NCBI RefSeq assembly: GCF_020541305.1 | Contig: NZ_CP047396.1 | Coordinates: 992,001-1,056,000, forward strand | Direction: 5' to 3' | DNA length: 64,000 bases | Source of the DNA: Candidatus Vallotiella adelgis | GTDB lineage: Bacteria; Pseudomonadota; Gammaproteobacteria; Burkholderiales; Burkholderiaceae | In this document: piece after piece, positions 51,045 to 61,839 of the stretch | How the letters are laid out: each line of letters opens with the position of its first letter | Numbering within the stretch: the first letter of the stretch is position 1 | Translations under genes and position numbers: made by a program | The notes under the pieces: generated by a model | Database searches by the model: none | What the model was told of the DNA's origin: nothing | The model's input: only the letters and a program-made list of their open reading frames with translations

Positions 51045-51470
51045 TGCACAGCAATTTGTTATTAAGCAAGTCTTTACTTAGACTATGGAGGTATGTAGCG
51101 CTAAGCTACAAAAGTATAGCGGTTGATCTAGTAACTACATTTGTCAACACCTAAATTTCGGCAAGAGTCCCAACGATGATTCTATAATGCTGGAATTTTT
51201 GTAAGCTCATCACATCTTGAATGTGACTGGAAGTACATCTCTATACCCCGCAAGATAGATCGCGAAGTTTCAGTATTTCTTTGGCATCGTACACGTGTAG
51301 ACGAAGAGGGCAACAGTAGGTATCTACCTGCTATCCGAGCGCTCATCGCGAAATGAATATGAGATAAAAACTGGAAATAACCTTCTGTATCTTTTATACA
51401 ACCGAATTCTCCCCACTAATACTCGATCGCCGAGATGTAATGCAATATCGCGAAGCACTAAATATTTTAG
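51045..51470 (+). pseudogene. rpoN: rpoN pseudogene (sigma-54), C-terminal part
   Basis: Pieces on the plus strand after lptB: QFVIKQVF (weak, family RFIVEQQ), NVT and KYISIPR (family SRVTTNKYMQTPRG), KFQYFFGIVHV*TK (family FELKYFFGSHVSTE), IRALIAK (family STTAIRALIxQ), and RDVMQYREALNI, the near-terminal RpoN-box region that recognises the -24 element (family RRTVAKYREALRIP). Stops and frameshifts separate them, and most of the 1.4-kb gene is gone. Position between lptB and ptsN is as in Burkholderia. Loss implies no sigma-54 promoters are used, unless a second copy exists. Confidence 0.8.
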
Positions 51471-52113
51471 CTATTACTCTGTGTAAATCGTTGTAGATTA
51501 CTTTATCTTACAGTAAGCCTACCTATCTCGGTGATTAATGAGATATAGTCAGAATCTAGCTAATATTAGCTCTGCGCTTTTTGTTTTGTACAATTACGCT
51601 ATATGCTACGGCATGATGGAGATTAAGTGGCGTCAGATCATACTATAACACGCAGCTATTGAGCATAAGAAGCAATTCTAAGTTTCGAAATCCATATAGA
51701 TTTCCTAGAAATTACACTGCCCCTACGTAAGTATGAAATTACGCAGTTTGAATGCGTACTTAGGGATTTTAAGTAAATAATCGATAAAAACTATTCTGCT
51801 AGCTGCAGCCTACCCCCCCTACACAATAAGGAAACAGAATACAGTAGAAAGTAACCTACACATTCATGATCTACCCTAGTAGGACTGCTCGTAACAGGTA
51901 AGTGTTCCATGACTCATATGCATTATATTATATAGATAAGACCTGCTTGAGCGCGGCGCGTTATGCACAACTTGGCTAATCTATAATATTTTGATTACTA
52001 TCATTTCTACCTATATAATTATTGGCCGGACAGCATCTGTTGTAAGTCGTCGCGCTATTCCTAAGTGCTGACTAACAGCCCATGCGCGATACAACTGCCT
52101 TTTGCCTGTCCAT
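51471..52113. other. Spacer upstream of ptsN, expected site of the hpf gene
   Basis: About 640 bases. A hibernation-promoting factor gene (hpf/raiA type) normally stands here between rpoN and ptsN; I found no readable trace. A C7 run lies at 51813-51819. No promoter for ptsN is obvious. Confidence 0.45.
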
Positions 52114-52569
52114 ATGAATCGTCTAGCCCAAATCCTGCCGATTGAAAATGTTGTGCTGGATTTGTCTGTTACCAGTAAAAGTCGGGTTTTCGAACAAGCC
52201 AGCTTGATCTTTGAAAATCAACATGGTATCACTCGTAAAGTGGTTACCGATAACCTATTTGCACGCGAACAACTCGGTTCGACTGGTCTCGGCGAAGGCG
52301 TGGCGATCCCGCATGGACGCATAAAAAAACTGCAACAGCCAATCGCAGCATTTATACGTCTTGCCGAACCAATTCCATTTGAATCTCCGGACAGCAAGCC
52401 GGTGCGATTACTGATCTTTCTGCTTGTACCAGAACAGGCAACTCAACAACATCTCGACATCCTGTATGAAATCGCGCAGCTGTTATCAGACCGATGCGTA
52501 CGAGAAATTTTATCCACCGAGCTAGATTGTGACGCGTTGCACCAATTACTGATTCAGTGGCAACCCTGA
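52114..52569 (+). CDS. ptsN: Nitrogen-type PTS EIIA component
   Basis: Regulatory phosphotransferase protein (EIIA-Ntr). Start at [20 protein letters not shown] (52114), the family N-terminus; an in-frame TTG at 52102 is also open. The phosphorylated His is in [14 protein letters not shown], within a typical EIIA fold ([20 protein letters not shown] near the end). 151 residues, full length. It survives beside hprK and rapZ although rpoN, the other member of this regulatory neighbourhood, is dead. Whether the other phosphorelay members exist cannot be seen here. Confidence 0.94.
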   Translation: MNRLAQILPIENVVLDLSVTSKSRVFEQASLIFENQHGITRKVVTDNLFAREQLGSTGLGEGVAIPHGRIKKLQQPIAAFIRLAEPIPFESPDSKPVRLLIFLLVPEQATQQHLDILYEIAQLLSDRCVREILSTELDCDALHQLLIQWQP

Positions 52570-52670
52570 TCGTCGCGACTTATTCGGGGGGGCACAACAC
52601 TATATACTCCAGCGTATACGAACTGCATCGTATCGAGCAGCGCTGCGCGACGCAACCCGAGAAGGTTATC

Positions 52671-53639
52671 ATGTATGCTTCCAGCATTAACGCGCAAAGC
52701 ATTTTCGACGACAACGCCGCCTCACTCAAGCTAAGTTGGTTGACCGGTCATGAAGGCTGGGATCGTGGTTTCTCAACAGAAACTGTTGCCCATGCGACCT
52801 CGAGCGCCGATTTAGTTGGTCACTTGAATCTAATTCATCCGAACCGGATCCAAGTGCTGGGGGAGGCTGAAGTTAAGTACTATCATCGGCAAAGCGATGA
52901 GGATCGATCGCGTAACATGGCCGAACTGATCGCTCTTGAGCCTCCGTTTCTTGTCGTAGCCGGCGGCGTAGCAGCACCACCAGAGTTAGTGCTACGCTGC
53001 ATGCGCTCTTCAACACCACTGTTCACGACTTCGATGTCCGCTGCCGCCGTGATTGATAGCCTTCGGCTATACATGTCGCGTATCCTGGCACCGCGTGCAA
53101 CGCTGCATGGCGTATTTCTCGATATCCTTGGCATGGGCGTACTCTTAACTGGTGATTCGGGGTTGGGCAAGAGTGAGCTTGGGCTTGAGCTGATCAGTCG
53201 CGGCCTGGGACTAGTTGCGGACGATTCGGTTGACTTTGTACGGCTCGGCCCAGACTTTGTTGAAGGCCGATGCCCACCGCTGCTGCAAAACCTGCTAGAG
53301 GTGCGTGGTCTCGGGCTGCTCGACATAAAAACAATTTTCGGCGAAACCGCTGTGCGTCGAAAAATGAAGCTTAAACTGATTGTGCAGTTAGTTCGTCGCC
53401 CTGATGGTGAATTCCAACGCCTACCGCTAGAGAGCCAGACAGTTGACGTCCTGGGATTGCCAATTAGTAAAGTTACGATTCAGGTTGCAGCCGGACGAAA
53501 TCTAGCTGTGCTGGTTGAAGCAGCTGTGCGAAACACGATTTTGCAATTGCGCGGCATTGATACGTTGCGTGATTTTATGGAACGCCAGCGAATCGCGATG
53601 CAGGATCCAGACGGACAATTTCCAGGCAAACCGATCTAA
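52671..53639 (+). CDS. hprK: HPr(Ser) kinase/phosphorylase
   Basis: Bifunctional kinase/phosphorylase acting on a serine of HPr-type proteins. Start at [20 protein letters not shown] (52671), preceded by GAGAAGG; the open frame runs back to 52557 over the end of ptsN but the added residues are not family-like. The N-terminal domain (to about residue 130) is followed by the kinase domain with Walker [21 protein letters not shown] and the family signature [20 protein letters not shown]. 322 residues, full length and unusually well conserved for this window. A G7 run lies at 52585-52591, upstream of the start. Confidence 0.95.
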   Translation: MYASSINAQSIFDDNAASLKLSWLTGHEGWDRGFSTETVAHATSSADLVGHLNLIHPNRIQVLGEAEVKYYHRQSDEDRSRNMAELIALEPPFLVVAGGVAAPPELVLRCMRSSTPLFTTSMSAAAVIDSLRLYMSRILAPRATLHGVFLDILGMGVLLTGDSGLGKSELGLELISRGLGLVADDSVDFVRLGPDFVEGRCPPLLQNLLEVRGLGLLDIKTIFGETAVRRKMKLKLIVQLVRRPDGEFQRLPLESQTVDVLGLPISKVTIQVAAGRNLAVLVEAAVRNTILQLRGIDTLRDFMERQRIAMQDPDGQFPGKPI

Positions 53640-53685
53640 AGCAGCCCGCAGTGCTCATATGATGAAACGCATGCACTCTCACTCG

Positions 53686-54573
53686 ATGCGACTTATCCTT
53701 ATTACCGGCATGTCCGGATCGGGTAAATCGGTAGCACTTGCGGCGCTTGAGGATGCTGGATACTATTGTATCGATAACCTACCACCACGGTTTTTGCTAG
53801 AACTCGTGGCTTTCCTGTCCCACGAGGGACAAACACGGCTAGGTGTCGCGATCGATGCGCGCTCAGCTCGCTCGCTAGACGAAATGCCGGCAATTATCCG
53901 TGCACTCAGCGAACATCACGATGTTCGCCTTCTATTCTTGAATTCAAGTACGCAATCACTCATCAAACGGTTCTCGGAGACACGCCGAAAGCACCCGTTA
54001 TCCATATCAATGGATAACAATACGCTGAATAGCACACAAGCCTCTTTAGCCGATGCCATTAAACATGAACGGAAGTTAGTAGAAAACTTAGTGGAATTCG
54101 GGCATCAGATCGACACTAGCAGCCTGCACGCGAATACGCTCCGAGCTTGGGTCAAGCAGTTTATCCAATATGACCAGAGCGGTCTTGCGCTCATGTTTCA
54201 GTCGTTCGGATTCAAGCGTGGTATTCCACTGGATGCCGATCTGGTATTTGACGTGCGAATTCTTCCCAATCCCTATTATAACCGGGAGCTGCGACTGCTA
54301 ACGGGGCTCGATCAGCCGGTGATTGACTTTCTTACTGCTATATCGCTGGTTGGTGCAATGATTGATGATATCGCTGAATATCTAGTCAAGTGGTTACCGC
54401 ATTTCCGCAATGACAATCGCGCGTACCTAACTATAGCAATTGGTTGCACCGGCGGGCAACATCGTTCAGTCTACATTGCCGAGACACTCGCTGCGCGCTT
54501 CGTGCGCGACGCCAACGTCCTCGTTCGTCATCGTGACATCGCTAGCGCTGTGTTTGCTAGCATATCTTCTTAA
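53686..54573 (+). CDS. rapZ: RNase adapter protein RapZ
   Basis: Nucleotide-binding protein that in enteric bacteria guides RNase E to the GlmZ small RNA and so tunes glucosamine-6-phosphate supply for the cell wall and LPS; here the role is inferred. Start at [20 protein letters not shown] (53686); other in-frame ATGs at 53659, 53662 and 53668 are possible. Visible: Walker A (GMSGSGKS), [61 protein letters not shown] and the C-terminal [18 protein letters not shown]. About 295 residues, full length. The open frame reaching back to 53515 over hprK is chance. Confidence 0.94.
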   Translation: MRLILITGMSGSGKSVALAALEDAGYYCIDNLPPRFLLELVAFLSHEGQTRLGVAIDARSARSLDEMPAIIRALSEHHDVRLLFLNSSTQSLIKRFSETRRKHPLSISMDNNTLNSTQASLADAIKHERKLVENLVEFGHQIDTSSLHANTLRAWVKQFIQYDQSGLALMFQSFGFKRGIPLDADLVFDVRILPNPYYNRELRLLTGLDQPVIDFLTAISLVGAMIDDIAEYLVKWLPHFRNDNRAYLTIAIGCTGGQHRSVYIAETLAARFVRDANVLVRHRDIASAVFASISS

Positions 54574-54860
54574 ACACCGGGATAACCGCACTAAACTGAG
54601 CACGGCATCTGTTTTCTGTTGGTTATCTAATATTATAAGAGTATTTGATATTTTGTACTAAGACATAACTCTCGCGGAAACTAGGTGCACAATTAAGTAT
54701 CGTTTAACTATACCCTACTTAAGAACAGCGGCGTCGTAATTTAGCAAAAATCTCATCTGGCTCTTTAACCCACTTACTGAAGTACTGAAAATCGCTGTGT
54801 ACACGGCAGCATTGCTAGTTCATATAACATTAGCCATTATAGCTCAAGCCATAATAACGC

Positions 54861-56090
54861 TTAGCTTAACATATCAAGAATCTTGCGCACTGGCGCTGGC
54901 AGACCATATTCGCCGATAGCATCGAGCTGTACCCATGCCGTGGTGTCTGCATATACGTTAGACACCGTGGCTCGTAGTTCGTCTGATAATTGCGCGAGCC
55001 GTATCTCAATTTCGAGTCGAAAATGCGTGAATGTATGCGTCAGAGGAGCAAGAGGGGTTAGCGCGACTGGTGTACCACTAAGTTGTGCCGCGCGTGCGGC
55101 GAGCTTGTCTACGTCCGGCGCATTGGGTAAGCTCCATAGCCCACCCCAGATACCCGACGAGGCGCGTTTCTCAAGCAAAACCCAATTGGCACTGCGCAGT
55201 ATCAACAACACCGTCTGCCGCGTCGGCATAGCCTTCTTAGGCCTAGCGACTGGTAACTCGCACTGCCGCCCAGTCAGATGAGCCACACACACGTGCATAA
55301 ATGGGCAGCAATCGCAATTAGGATTGCTGCGGACGCATAGCGTTGCTCCCAAGTCCATTAATCCTTGTGTATACGCCACGATGGGCTCGACCAGTGCGCT
55401 ATCGCACGAGCATATGTTGTGAGGCTTTTTACTAGCCGTCGGCAGTAACGACTCGGCTAGATTCCACATTGCAGTCTCCACCTGTTTCCCGCCTGGAAAG
55501 CCGTCAATCCCAAACATTCGAGCAAGCACCCGTTTGACATTTCCGTCTAAAATCGGCGAGCACACCCCAAACGCGAATGCGGAAATCGCTGCCGCCGTCG
55601 AACGGCCGATGCCTGGTAGTAACACGAGCTGCTCAATAGTTTTTGGGAACGCTCCACCGTACTGCTGAACGATGCGCTGAGCACACTGGTATAAGTTACG
55701 AGCGCGGGCGTAATATCCCAGTCCACTCCACAGCGCCATGACGTCATCAATTGAAGCGGACGCCAATTCATGAATATTCGGAAAACGTTTAAGAAACCTC
55801 AAATAATAAGGAATTACCGTTGAAACCCGCGTTTGCTGCAGCATAATCTCAGAAAGCCAAATTCGATATGGATCTCGACTACGCTGCCACGGCAAGTCGT
55901 GCCGCCCATGAGTCCGCTGCCATTCGATCAGATGTGGCGCAAAGTCAGCCAGCTCTATGTCGGCCTCCGACGAATAAATACGGTGCTGGTCAGTAGTTCG
56001 TACAGCAATAAGTCGTATATCATCTTTATCAACTTCTGCCACAAGTATCGGCCGAATAGCACCAGCTAGAAGCTTATAAGCCGGGCTCAC
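54861..56090 (-). CDS. mutY: Adenine DNA glycosylase MutY
   Basis: Removes adenine mispaired with 8-oxoguanine. Visible: HGRHDLPWQRSRDPYRIWLS, catalytic Glu in SEIMLQQTRVSTVI, the helix-hairpin-helix LVLLPGIGRSTAAAISAFAF with catalytic Asp in ILDGNVKRVL, the [4Fe-4S] ligands C-x6-C-x2-C-x5-C in CVRSNPNCDCCPFMHVC, and a C-terminal Nudix-like domain that recognises 8-oxoG (SSGIWGGLWSLP). GTG start at 56090 gives 409 residues; the first ~45 (before FAPHLIEWQRTHG) are not family-like, and the true start may be further in. It is kept while uvrA is dead; its partner mutM, divergent in Burkholderia, is not recognisable upstream. Confidence 0.93.
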   Translation of the reverse strand: MSPAYKLLAGAIRPILVAEVDKDDIRLIAVRTTDQHRIYSSEADIELADFAPHLIEWQRTHGRHDLPWQRSRDPYRIWLSEIMLQQTRVSTVIPYYLRFLKRFPNIHELASASIDDVMALWSGLGYYARARNLYQCAQRIVQQYGGAFPKTIEQLVLLPGIGRSTAAAISAFAFGVCSPILDGNVKRVLARMFGIDGFPGGKQVETAMWNLAESLLPTASKKPHNICSCDSALVEPIVAYTQGLMDLGATLCVRSNPNCDCCPFMHVCVAHLTGRQCELPVARPKKAMPTRQTVLLILRSANWVLLEKRASSGIWGGLWSLPNAPDVDKLAARAAQLSGTPVALTPLAPLTHTFTHFRLEIEIRLAQLSDELRATVSNVYADTTAWVQLDAIGEYGLPAPVRKILDMLS

Positions 56091-56127
56091 CTAGCGTACT
56101 TGAGACGAATGTCAGAGAAAAATATAC

Positions 56128-56192
56128 TTCTTGATGTATGGATATTATTCATACATCAAGAATATTACTTGCTCGCGCTTACTTGCTCGCGC
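56128..56192. repeat. 13-bp perfect hairpin followed by a 14-bp tandem duplication
   Basis: TTCTTGATGTATG (56128-56140) pairs exactly with CATACATCAAGAA (56150-56162), loop 9. Three bases on, TTACTTGCTCGCGC is present twice in direct tandem (56165-56178 and 56179-56192). It lies just upstream of mutY in the divergent spacer. The duplication looks like a recent slippage or copying event. Confidence 0.6.
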
Positions 56193-58081
56193 CGCTGCAA
56201 TAGCATACCTGAAAAGGTTTTTCTTCGGGGGCTAGTCAGCAACAGATTGTCAGAATGTCGTTCGACACGTACAAGCGAGACACTATCGCACTAAAGTAGC
56301 ACTGATAACGAAAATTTATAATAAACTCATCGAATATTACAATCAATTTATCTAGCTAGCTAGCTATCCTTAGCAGCATAATAGACTACCTATTTAGGAA
56401 AATAGGTACCTACCGCGTTTGCGCGATAGCATGTCTAGTGCGCATAATTATTATGCGAAATCATGTACATTCATGTACCATCTGATTCGGCTATAAATTT
56501 AAGATTCTATCTTATGTTACTGATTTAAACTTTCAGCAGTTTTAATCTAGATAATAGCTCATCAGGCTAATAAAAATATTGGATTTGCACGGATTCTTAG
56601 AGCTGTCTGCGCTACAATCTGCCGAAATATATCACTTGATTTCTATAAATCAACTTCTTATCAAGCGTGAGGAAATATTGTCTGCACGCTAATGCAAAAT
56701 GAGCAGCGAAACGCTGTAGAACTTGCTGCTGAGTAGTCAGCTGATTGATTTCTACTAAGCATTAGCTACTGACAGCGCTTTACGCTATAACCAATTAATG
56801 CTAGATATCTAATCTTATTTAGCGCTGATTTGAAATACGGCTGCTCTGTACTGCGCGCAACGCTCAATAAAAGTTGAGCTGTTTACGAAAAGCTATGTTG
56901 TCCCGATTCAGGCGAAATTTTTGTAAAAAAGTATATACCTCTAAATCGATAGTTCTATGCTATCTTGCATCGGAAACCTAAGAAAGCTAAGATTCTACTA
57001 GCACAATAATTAATACAAGTCGCTCTATATTTTTGCGAAATTGTATTAATTAGCCAGAGAGCATACTGCCTGGCGAGTATGCCTAAACTCCAATTCGGAT
57101 CTGTATGTGACGTACGAAGAAGTCATTCAGCGGTTTTCACAATATATACGGAAGAATCCGTAGGCGCGCGAGACACCGGATATTGCTTGCTCAACTACAT
57201 CTAAGCCGCATCTAGTTGGATGCAGTCAAAGCTGAGTGCGCACGATTAGCTCATAATAATAGCCATGACTTACTATTATTGATAATATTAATGATACTTG
57301 CGTCGCTTAAAATTTAGCAACAACATTTTTGAGTAAAAAATATTTTCAATAGTATATCGCCGCCGCTCAGCACTAGGCTATATGCCGTACTAAGCTAGAC
57401 GTACTTCTATTCGGCAAATATCAATCTTAAAAAGAGTAAGTTAGATTACCTTACAAATATCTGAAAAATACCTTAAGAAGGTATGCAATACCTGGCAGAA
57501 GACAAATTACGTGTATACAGAGTTGTGGCTGCAACAGTAAGGTTAGTTGATGCGCGAAACTTGCTCGCTGAGCTCAAGCCAGCGATGTGCTGCACAGTGG
57601 GGAGCTGATAGCACATAACAACAGCATGACTCTATTAGATGCTAAATACTGCACTAAGGTAAGGTTTATGTAAGAAACTAAGGAGTTCCATAAAGATCAG
57701 CCTTAGCCCGCGACTATACGATGCCCCCCCCTAAGTATAGGGATCAGCGTGAGGCAATGAAAAAGCAAGTGCGCGATCTAATGCAGCCGTAACTAGATAA
57801 CAAGCCGTCTCAAAGGTACTGCGCTATTCGATTCAGCATAGGCTAAATCGCTTAAATGCAGCACCATATCGGTGATAAGTTCGGTTTAATGAAGATCCTA
57901 CAGGGTCCTGCGTTGCACGTTTTACTTTCACTAAACATAGAAATGAGCGCATATCCGGATAAGATTTTGTGAAAATACAGTGAGCCTAACCCAGACGCAC
58001 TGAGCAAGGTGAACGGAAGTTCTCACTACATCACAACGCGTTTGTCAAAGTGCTGAAACGACTTTAAATTAATGACCCGTA
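56193..58081. other. Long spacer between mutY and lolB, no gene recognised
   Basis: About 1.9 kb. Burkholderia has mutM and a TPR-protein gene here. No MutM motif is readable. Near 57540-57590 the plus-strand peptide TVRLVDARNLLAELKPA could be a TPR fragment, but the motif is too generic to use. A C8 run lies at 57724-57731. Otherwise stop-rich debris. Confidence 0.5.
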
Positions 58082-58759
58082 ATGAATCGAGCCATATTAC
58101 TTTCCGGCATACGCGTCCGGTCTATTCACTGCGTGTTGCGCAGTGCTATTGATGGCTTGTCTCAGTCGTACGCCATAGCCCGCTGGTGTAGCGTGATTGG
58201 AATGGCTACACTGCTAGCCTCATGTACGGCACCGCAGCGGTATACTGCACCTGCTGCCAGTAGGGCTAATGGTGAACAGATAAGGCACGCGGTGCACGCA
58301 CGCCATGGTCGCTTCGCAGTCAGCTATGAGGACCATAATGGGTGGCCTCGCAATGTATATGGCAATTTCGATTGGCAAGAGGTCAATCAAACAGTCACGT
58401 TAAAATTGCTTAACCCGTTCGAGCAAACGCTTGCCATCATTATATCGGCGCCAGGACTAGCTACTCTTGAGCTACCAAATAAGAGGCCACAGATAGCACT
58501 AAGTGTATCAGAGCTAATGCAAGCTACGCTGGGCTTCTCGGTGCCCATCGAAGGGTTGCGATATTGGTTTCAGACATCCATGCCGCCGGACTCGCATACA
58601 TTGATATCAACTGACGAAACTACGCTTCTAAGTCGTTTGAAACAAGATGGCTGGACAATTGAATATGTAACATACGATGACACGCCTTCAGTACACGGAA
58701 AACGTATAAATCTGACGCGACAAGTACCACCGACGTTAATTAAGCTTGTATTAGAGTAG
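58082..58759 (+). CDS. lolB: Outer-membrane lipoprotein LolB
   Basis: Accepts lipoproteins from LolA and inserts them into the outer membrane; itself a lipoprotein. A signal sequence with a lipobox is visible (VIGMATLLASC, modified Cys near residue 48), which is unusually far from the ATG at 58082; a later start, for instance the Met in GMATLL, would be too short, so the signal may be long or the start shifted. The LolB fold includes RHGRFAVSYEDHNGWPRNVY, GNFDWQ, LLNPFEQTLAIIIS and GLRYWFQTSMPP. About 225 residues. It is followed by ispE after 42 bases, as in Burkholderia. Sequence conservation is moderate. Confidence 0.88.
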   Translation: MNRAILLSGIRVRSIHCVLRSAIDGLSQSYAIARWCSVIGMATLLASCTAPQRYTAPAASRANGEQIRHAVHARHGRFAVSYEDHNGWPRNVYGNFDWQEVNQTVTLKLLNPFEQTLAIIISAPGLATLELPNKRPQIALSVSELMQATLGFSVPIEGLRYWFQTSMPPDSHTLISTDETTLLSRLKQDGWTIEYVTYDDTPSVHGKRINLTRQVPPTLIKLVLE

Positions 58760-58801
58760 CTATAAACGCGCATAGGGATCTACGACATCACATAATCCCC
58801 C

Positions 58802-59698
58802 ATGACTGAAACTAAAAACGTGTTATATAACTGCGCAGCCCCCGCGAAGCTGAACCTTTTTTTGCATGTAACTAGCCGCCGTGGGGACGGATATCACGAG
58901 CTTCAAACAGTCTTTCAGTTGCTAGACTGGAGCGATATATTGCATTTCCGGCGCCGTGACGACGGCATAGTACGCCATATACGACCACTAAACGGGATTC
59001 CCGAACAGACTAATCTAAGCGTTCGCGCAGCAAAGTTATTGCAACAATATAGCAGTTGCCGCTATGGCGTAGAGATCGATATTGACAAGCGTTTGCCGAT
59101 AGGGGCCGGCATCGGTGGGGGTAGCTCAGATGCAGCGACTACACTGCTTGCATTAAATCGACTTTGGAAACTACATCTGCCACGTGCAACGCTGCAAGCC
59201 TTAGCACTAGCATTAGGAGCCGATGTACCGTTCTTCGTATTTGGGCGAAATGCATTTGCGCAAGGAGTTGGTGAACAACTACAGCCAGTTCAATTGCCAG
59301 CAGGCACGTTTTTAATAATTAAACCCGCAACGCATGTACCAACCGCCGAAATTTTTCACTCCGATACATTGACAAGAGACACTAAACCCATAACAATTGA
59401 AGACTTTATTATGCAAAAAAACATCGCTGACAACGATAATGTAAATAAAGTAACTTGGCCATATAATTTTGGTCAAAATGATATGCAGTCGCTTGTCGCA
59501 AGCAGATATACAGACGTAGCACAAGTATTAAATTGGTTTTCGACAATCGCACCAGCCCGAATAACAGGATCAGGTTCCTGTGTGTTCGCAGCATTTTCCA
59601 GCAAAGCAGAAGCCATGCAAGCAAAAATTCTTGCTAAGTGGAAAAGTGCGATAGCATCGAGTTTAGATCGTCATCCATTATACGATTTTGCGTCATGA
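58802..59698 (+). CDS. ispE: 4-diphosphocytidyl-2-C-methyl-D-erythritol kinase
   Basis: GHMP-family kinase of the MEP pathway for isoprenoid precursors. Visible: the N-terminal substrate Lys motif ([20 protein letters not shown]), the ATP-binding loop [20 protein letters not shown] (about residues 97-116), [20 protein letters not shown], and the C-terminal motif [14 protein letters not shown]. 298 residues, normal, with a slightly AT-richer, more variable stretch around residues 195-225. It provides precursors for undecaprenyl phosphate and any quinone side chain. Confidence 0.95.
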   Translation: MTETKNVLYNCAAPAKLNLFLHVTSRRGDGYHELQTVFQLLDWSDILHFRRRDDGIVRHIRPLNGIPEQTNLSVRAAKLLQQYSSCRYGVEIDIDKRLPIGAGIGGGSSDAATTLLALNRLWKLHLPRATLQALALALGADVPFFVFGRNAFAQGVGEQLQPVQLPAGTFLIIKPATHVPTAEIFHSDTLTRDTKPITIEDFIMQKNIADNDNVNKVTWPYNFGQNDMQSLVASRYTDVAQVLNWFSTIAPARITGSGSCVFAAFSSKAEAMQAKILAKWKSAIASSLDRHPLYDFAS

Positions 59699-59749
59699 AA
59701 TTTTTTTCGCGTCGGGTTCAAGAGTCCGGTCCAGACAAATAGTTCGTGT

Positions 59750-59827
59750 AGGGGAGTCGCCAAGTCGGTTAAGGCACCGGATTTTGATTCCGGCATTCCG
59801 AAGGTTCGAGTCCTTCCTCCCCTGCCA
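59750..59827 (+). tRNA. tRNA-Gln (anticodon UUG), CCA encoded
   Basis: A full cloverleaf: acceptor AGGGGAG (59750-59756) with CTCCCCT, discriminator G and encoded CCA; D-arm with GGTTAAGG; anticodon stem CCGGA/TCCGG around loop TTTTGAT, so the anticodon is TTG (Gln); T-arm GAAGG-TTCGAGT-CCTTC. All stems pair perfectly. Location between ispE and prs is the Burkholderia arrangement. Confidence 0.97.
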
Positions 59828-59887
59828 ATTACCCATAGCGCAGGTAAGATCCTCTTGTCTTAGCGCCGCATGGCCTATATGATATCG

Positions 59888-59896
59888 CCCCCCCCC
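59888..59896. repeat. C9 homopolymer run in the prs leader
   Basis: Nine consecutive C's end 16 bases before the prs ATG, in the region where a ribosome would bind. It is the longest of several C/G runs in the window. Run length may vary by slippage; effect on prs is unknown. Confidence 0.6.
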
Positions 59897-59912
59897 GAGT
59901 AGCAGGTGCAAG

Positions 59913-60866
59913 ATGAACAGTGATGGCCTAATGGTATTTACTGGCAACGCGAACCCATCGCTTGCACAAAAAGTCGTAAAAACCTTAGGCATACCTCTTG
60001 GTAAGGCGATGGTTAGCCATTTCTCGGACGGGGAAATTCAGGTCGAAATCCAAGAAAACGTTCGCGGCAAAGATGTATTTGTTTTGCAGTCAACTTGCGC
60101 ACCGACAAATAATAATCTAATGGAATTAATGATTATGGTCGATGCACTCAAACGCGCGTCGGCCGGACGTATTACAGCAGCCATTCCATACTTTGGATAT
60201 GCACGGCAAGACCGCCGACCGCGTTCAGCGCGCGTTGCGATCTCTGCAAAAGTCATCGCAAATATGCTAGAAATCGCTGGTGTTGAGCGGATTATTACGA
60301 TGGATTTACACGCCGATCAGATCCAAGGTTTTTTTGATATTCCAGTTGATAATATCTATGCGACACCGGTACTGCTAGGCGATTTACGCAAGCAAGCGTA
60401 TAACGATCTACTAGTCGTTTCACCTGACGTTGGCGGCGTAGTGCGCGCGCGCGCGTTGGCAAAGCAACTAGACACTGATCTAGCAATCATTGATAAACGC
60501 CGACCTAAAGCAAACGTTGCTGAGGTAATGAACATTATCGGCGAAGTAGAAAGTCGAACGTGCGTGATCATGGACGACATGGTCGATACTGCCGGCACGC
60601 TATGCAAAGCTGCACAGGTGCTGAAAGAGCGGGGTACACAAAAAGTATTCGCATATGCAACACACCCAGTATTATCTGGTGGTGCAATCCAGCGCATTGC
60701 AAACTCAGCGCTTGATGAGCTGATTGTGACAGATACGATTTCACTGAGCAGAGATGCGCTAGACTGCTCACGGATTCGCGTATTGTCATGCGCCGACCTG
60801 TTAGCCGAGACTTTCTCACGGATTCGTCGCGGCGACTCAGTGATGTCGCTTTTCGCTGAACACTGA
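59913..60866 (+). CDS. prs: Ribose-phosphate pyrophosphokinase (PRPP synthase)
   Basis: Makes PRPP, the precursor of purines, pyrimidines, NAD, histidine and tryptophan. Start [20 protein letters not shown] at 59913 matches the family. Visible: [40 protein letters not shown], the Mg-binding [15 protein letters not shown], the loop [16 protein letters not shown] and the PRPP-binding motif [13 protein letters not shown] (near residue 220). 317 residues, full length, highly conserved. A strong terminator-like hairpin follows at 60968-60998. Confidence 0.98.
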   Translation: MNSDGLMVFTGNANPSLAQKVVKTLGIPLGKAMVSHFSDGEIQVEIQENVRGKDVFVLQSTCAPTNNNLMELMIMVDALKRASAGRITAAIPYFGYARQDRRPRSARVAISAKVIANMLEIAGVERIITMDLHADQIQGFFDIPVDNIYATPVLLGDLRKQAYNDLLVVSPDVGGVVRARALAKQLDTDLAIIDKRRPKANVAEVMNIIGEVESRTCVIMDDMVDTAGTLCKAAQVLKERGTQKVFAYATHPVLSGGAIQRIANSALDELIVTDTISLSRDALDCSRIRVLSCADLLAETFSRIRRGDSVMSLFAEH

Positions 60867-60948
60867 GAAACTATATTCTAACACAGAGCCGCTATCGAGT
60901 GACGCGTCGGGCTGTGGGGCCCGTAGCTCGCAATCACATAGGCGGGCA

Positions 60949-60998
60949 CTACCATATATGGTAGAGCTGACATCAGATCCGCGCTAGATCTGATGTCA
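60949..60998 (+). terminator. Palindrome and terminator-like hairpin after prs
   Basis: CTACCATATATGGTAG (60949-60964) is a perfect 16-base palindrome. Four bases later TGACATCAGATC pairs exactly with GATCTGATGTCA (60968-60998, 12 bp, 7-base loop), followed by TCATTTTAA. The second hairpin is a good intrinsic terminator for prs; the first may be part of it or a protein site. Partial read-through would feed rplY. Confidence 0.65.
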
Positions 60999-61066
60999 TC
61001 ATTTTAATGACCCGAGAATTTGCCAGGCCCTAATTCTTGGCTGCGGGTAGTCATCGGAGAGATAAC

Positions 61067-61684
61067 ATGAAAGTAGTCGCTTTTAAACGTACCCAGAATG
61101 GAACAGGAGCAAGTCGCCGCCTACGCAATGCCGGAAAGACGCCCGGCATCGTATACGGTGCCGGTATTAAACCGCAGTTGATCGAGTTAGATCATAATAC
61201 GCTCTACCATACCCTAAATAAAGAAGCGTTTTATTCATCGATTCTCGATCTCGAAGTCGACGGTTCGACCGAGCAAGTTTTGATGCGCGATGTCCAGCAC
61301 CACCCGTTCCGTCGGCTAGTGCTCCACATAGACTTTCAGCGTATCGATGCAAAGACAAAGATTACGGTGAAAGTCCCACTGCACTATATGAACCAGGAAC
61401 GTTCGCCGGCGGTAAAACTAGGTGCTGGTGTAATCACCCACGTGCTAAATGAAATCGAAGTATCGTGTCTACCGAACAACTTACCCGAGTTTATCGAAGT
61501 CAACCTGACTGACCTTAGGTTGAACCACTCGTTGCATGCAAAAGACGTCAATCTACCAGCAGGTGTCGAACTGACATTACATGTCAAGCAAGAAAATCCA
61601 GTAATTGTGTTAGCTACGCAGCCTGCTGGTGCAGTATCAGATGGGTATAACGAATTGACGGAGGGCAGTACGCCCGCTGTATAA
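61067..61684 (+). CDS. rplY: 50S ribosomal protein L25/general stress protein Ctc
   Basis: 5S-rRNA-binding ribosomal protein, long (Ctc) form. Start at [20 protein letters not shown] (61067) with CGGAGA upstream; ten further open codons upstream are not family-like. The N-terminal L25 domain ([40 protein letters not shown]) is followed by the C-terminal beta domain ([20 protein letters not shown]-like block and [10 protein letters not shown]). 205 residues, normal. Followed by pth after 155 bases. Confidence 0.95.
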   Translation: MKVVAFKRTQNGTGASRRLRNAGKTPGIVYGAGIKPQLIELDHNTLYHTLNKEAFYSSILDLEVDGSTEQVLMRDVQHHPFRRLVLHIDFQRIDAKTKITVKVPLHYMNQERSPAVKLGAGVITHVLNEIEVSCLPNNLPEFIEVNLTDLRLNHSLHAKDVNLPAGVELTLHVKQENPVIVLATQPAGAVSDGYNELTEGSTPAV

Positions 61685-61839
61685 TACAAGCATAGAACTT
61701 ATATAAAAAACAGCATAAAGTGCCTATTACACATCATATATTACAATAATTACTCTCCGTCTACGAGTAAAATAACTCTGCTGTGAGGTCCCGCCCAAGA
61801 AGTAGTTTTTAACTAAATCCACAAACGAGCACGACTATC

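Noticed and set aside
53515-53685. N-terminal extension of rapZ overlapping hprK by about 120 bases
   Set aside because: The residues are not family-like and the standard start [15 protein letters not shown] is present at 53686.
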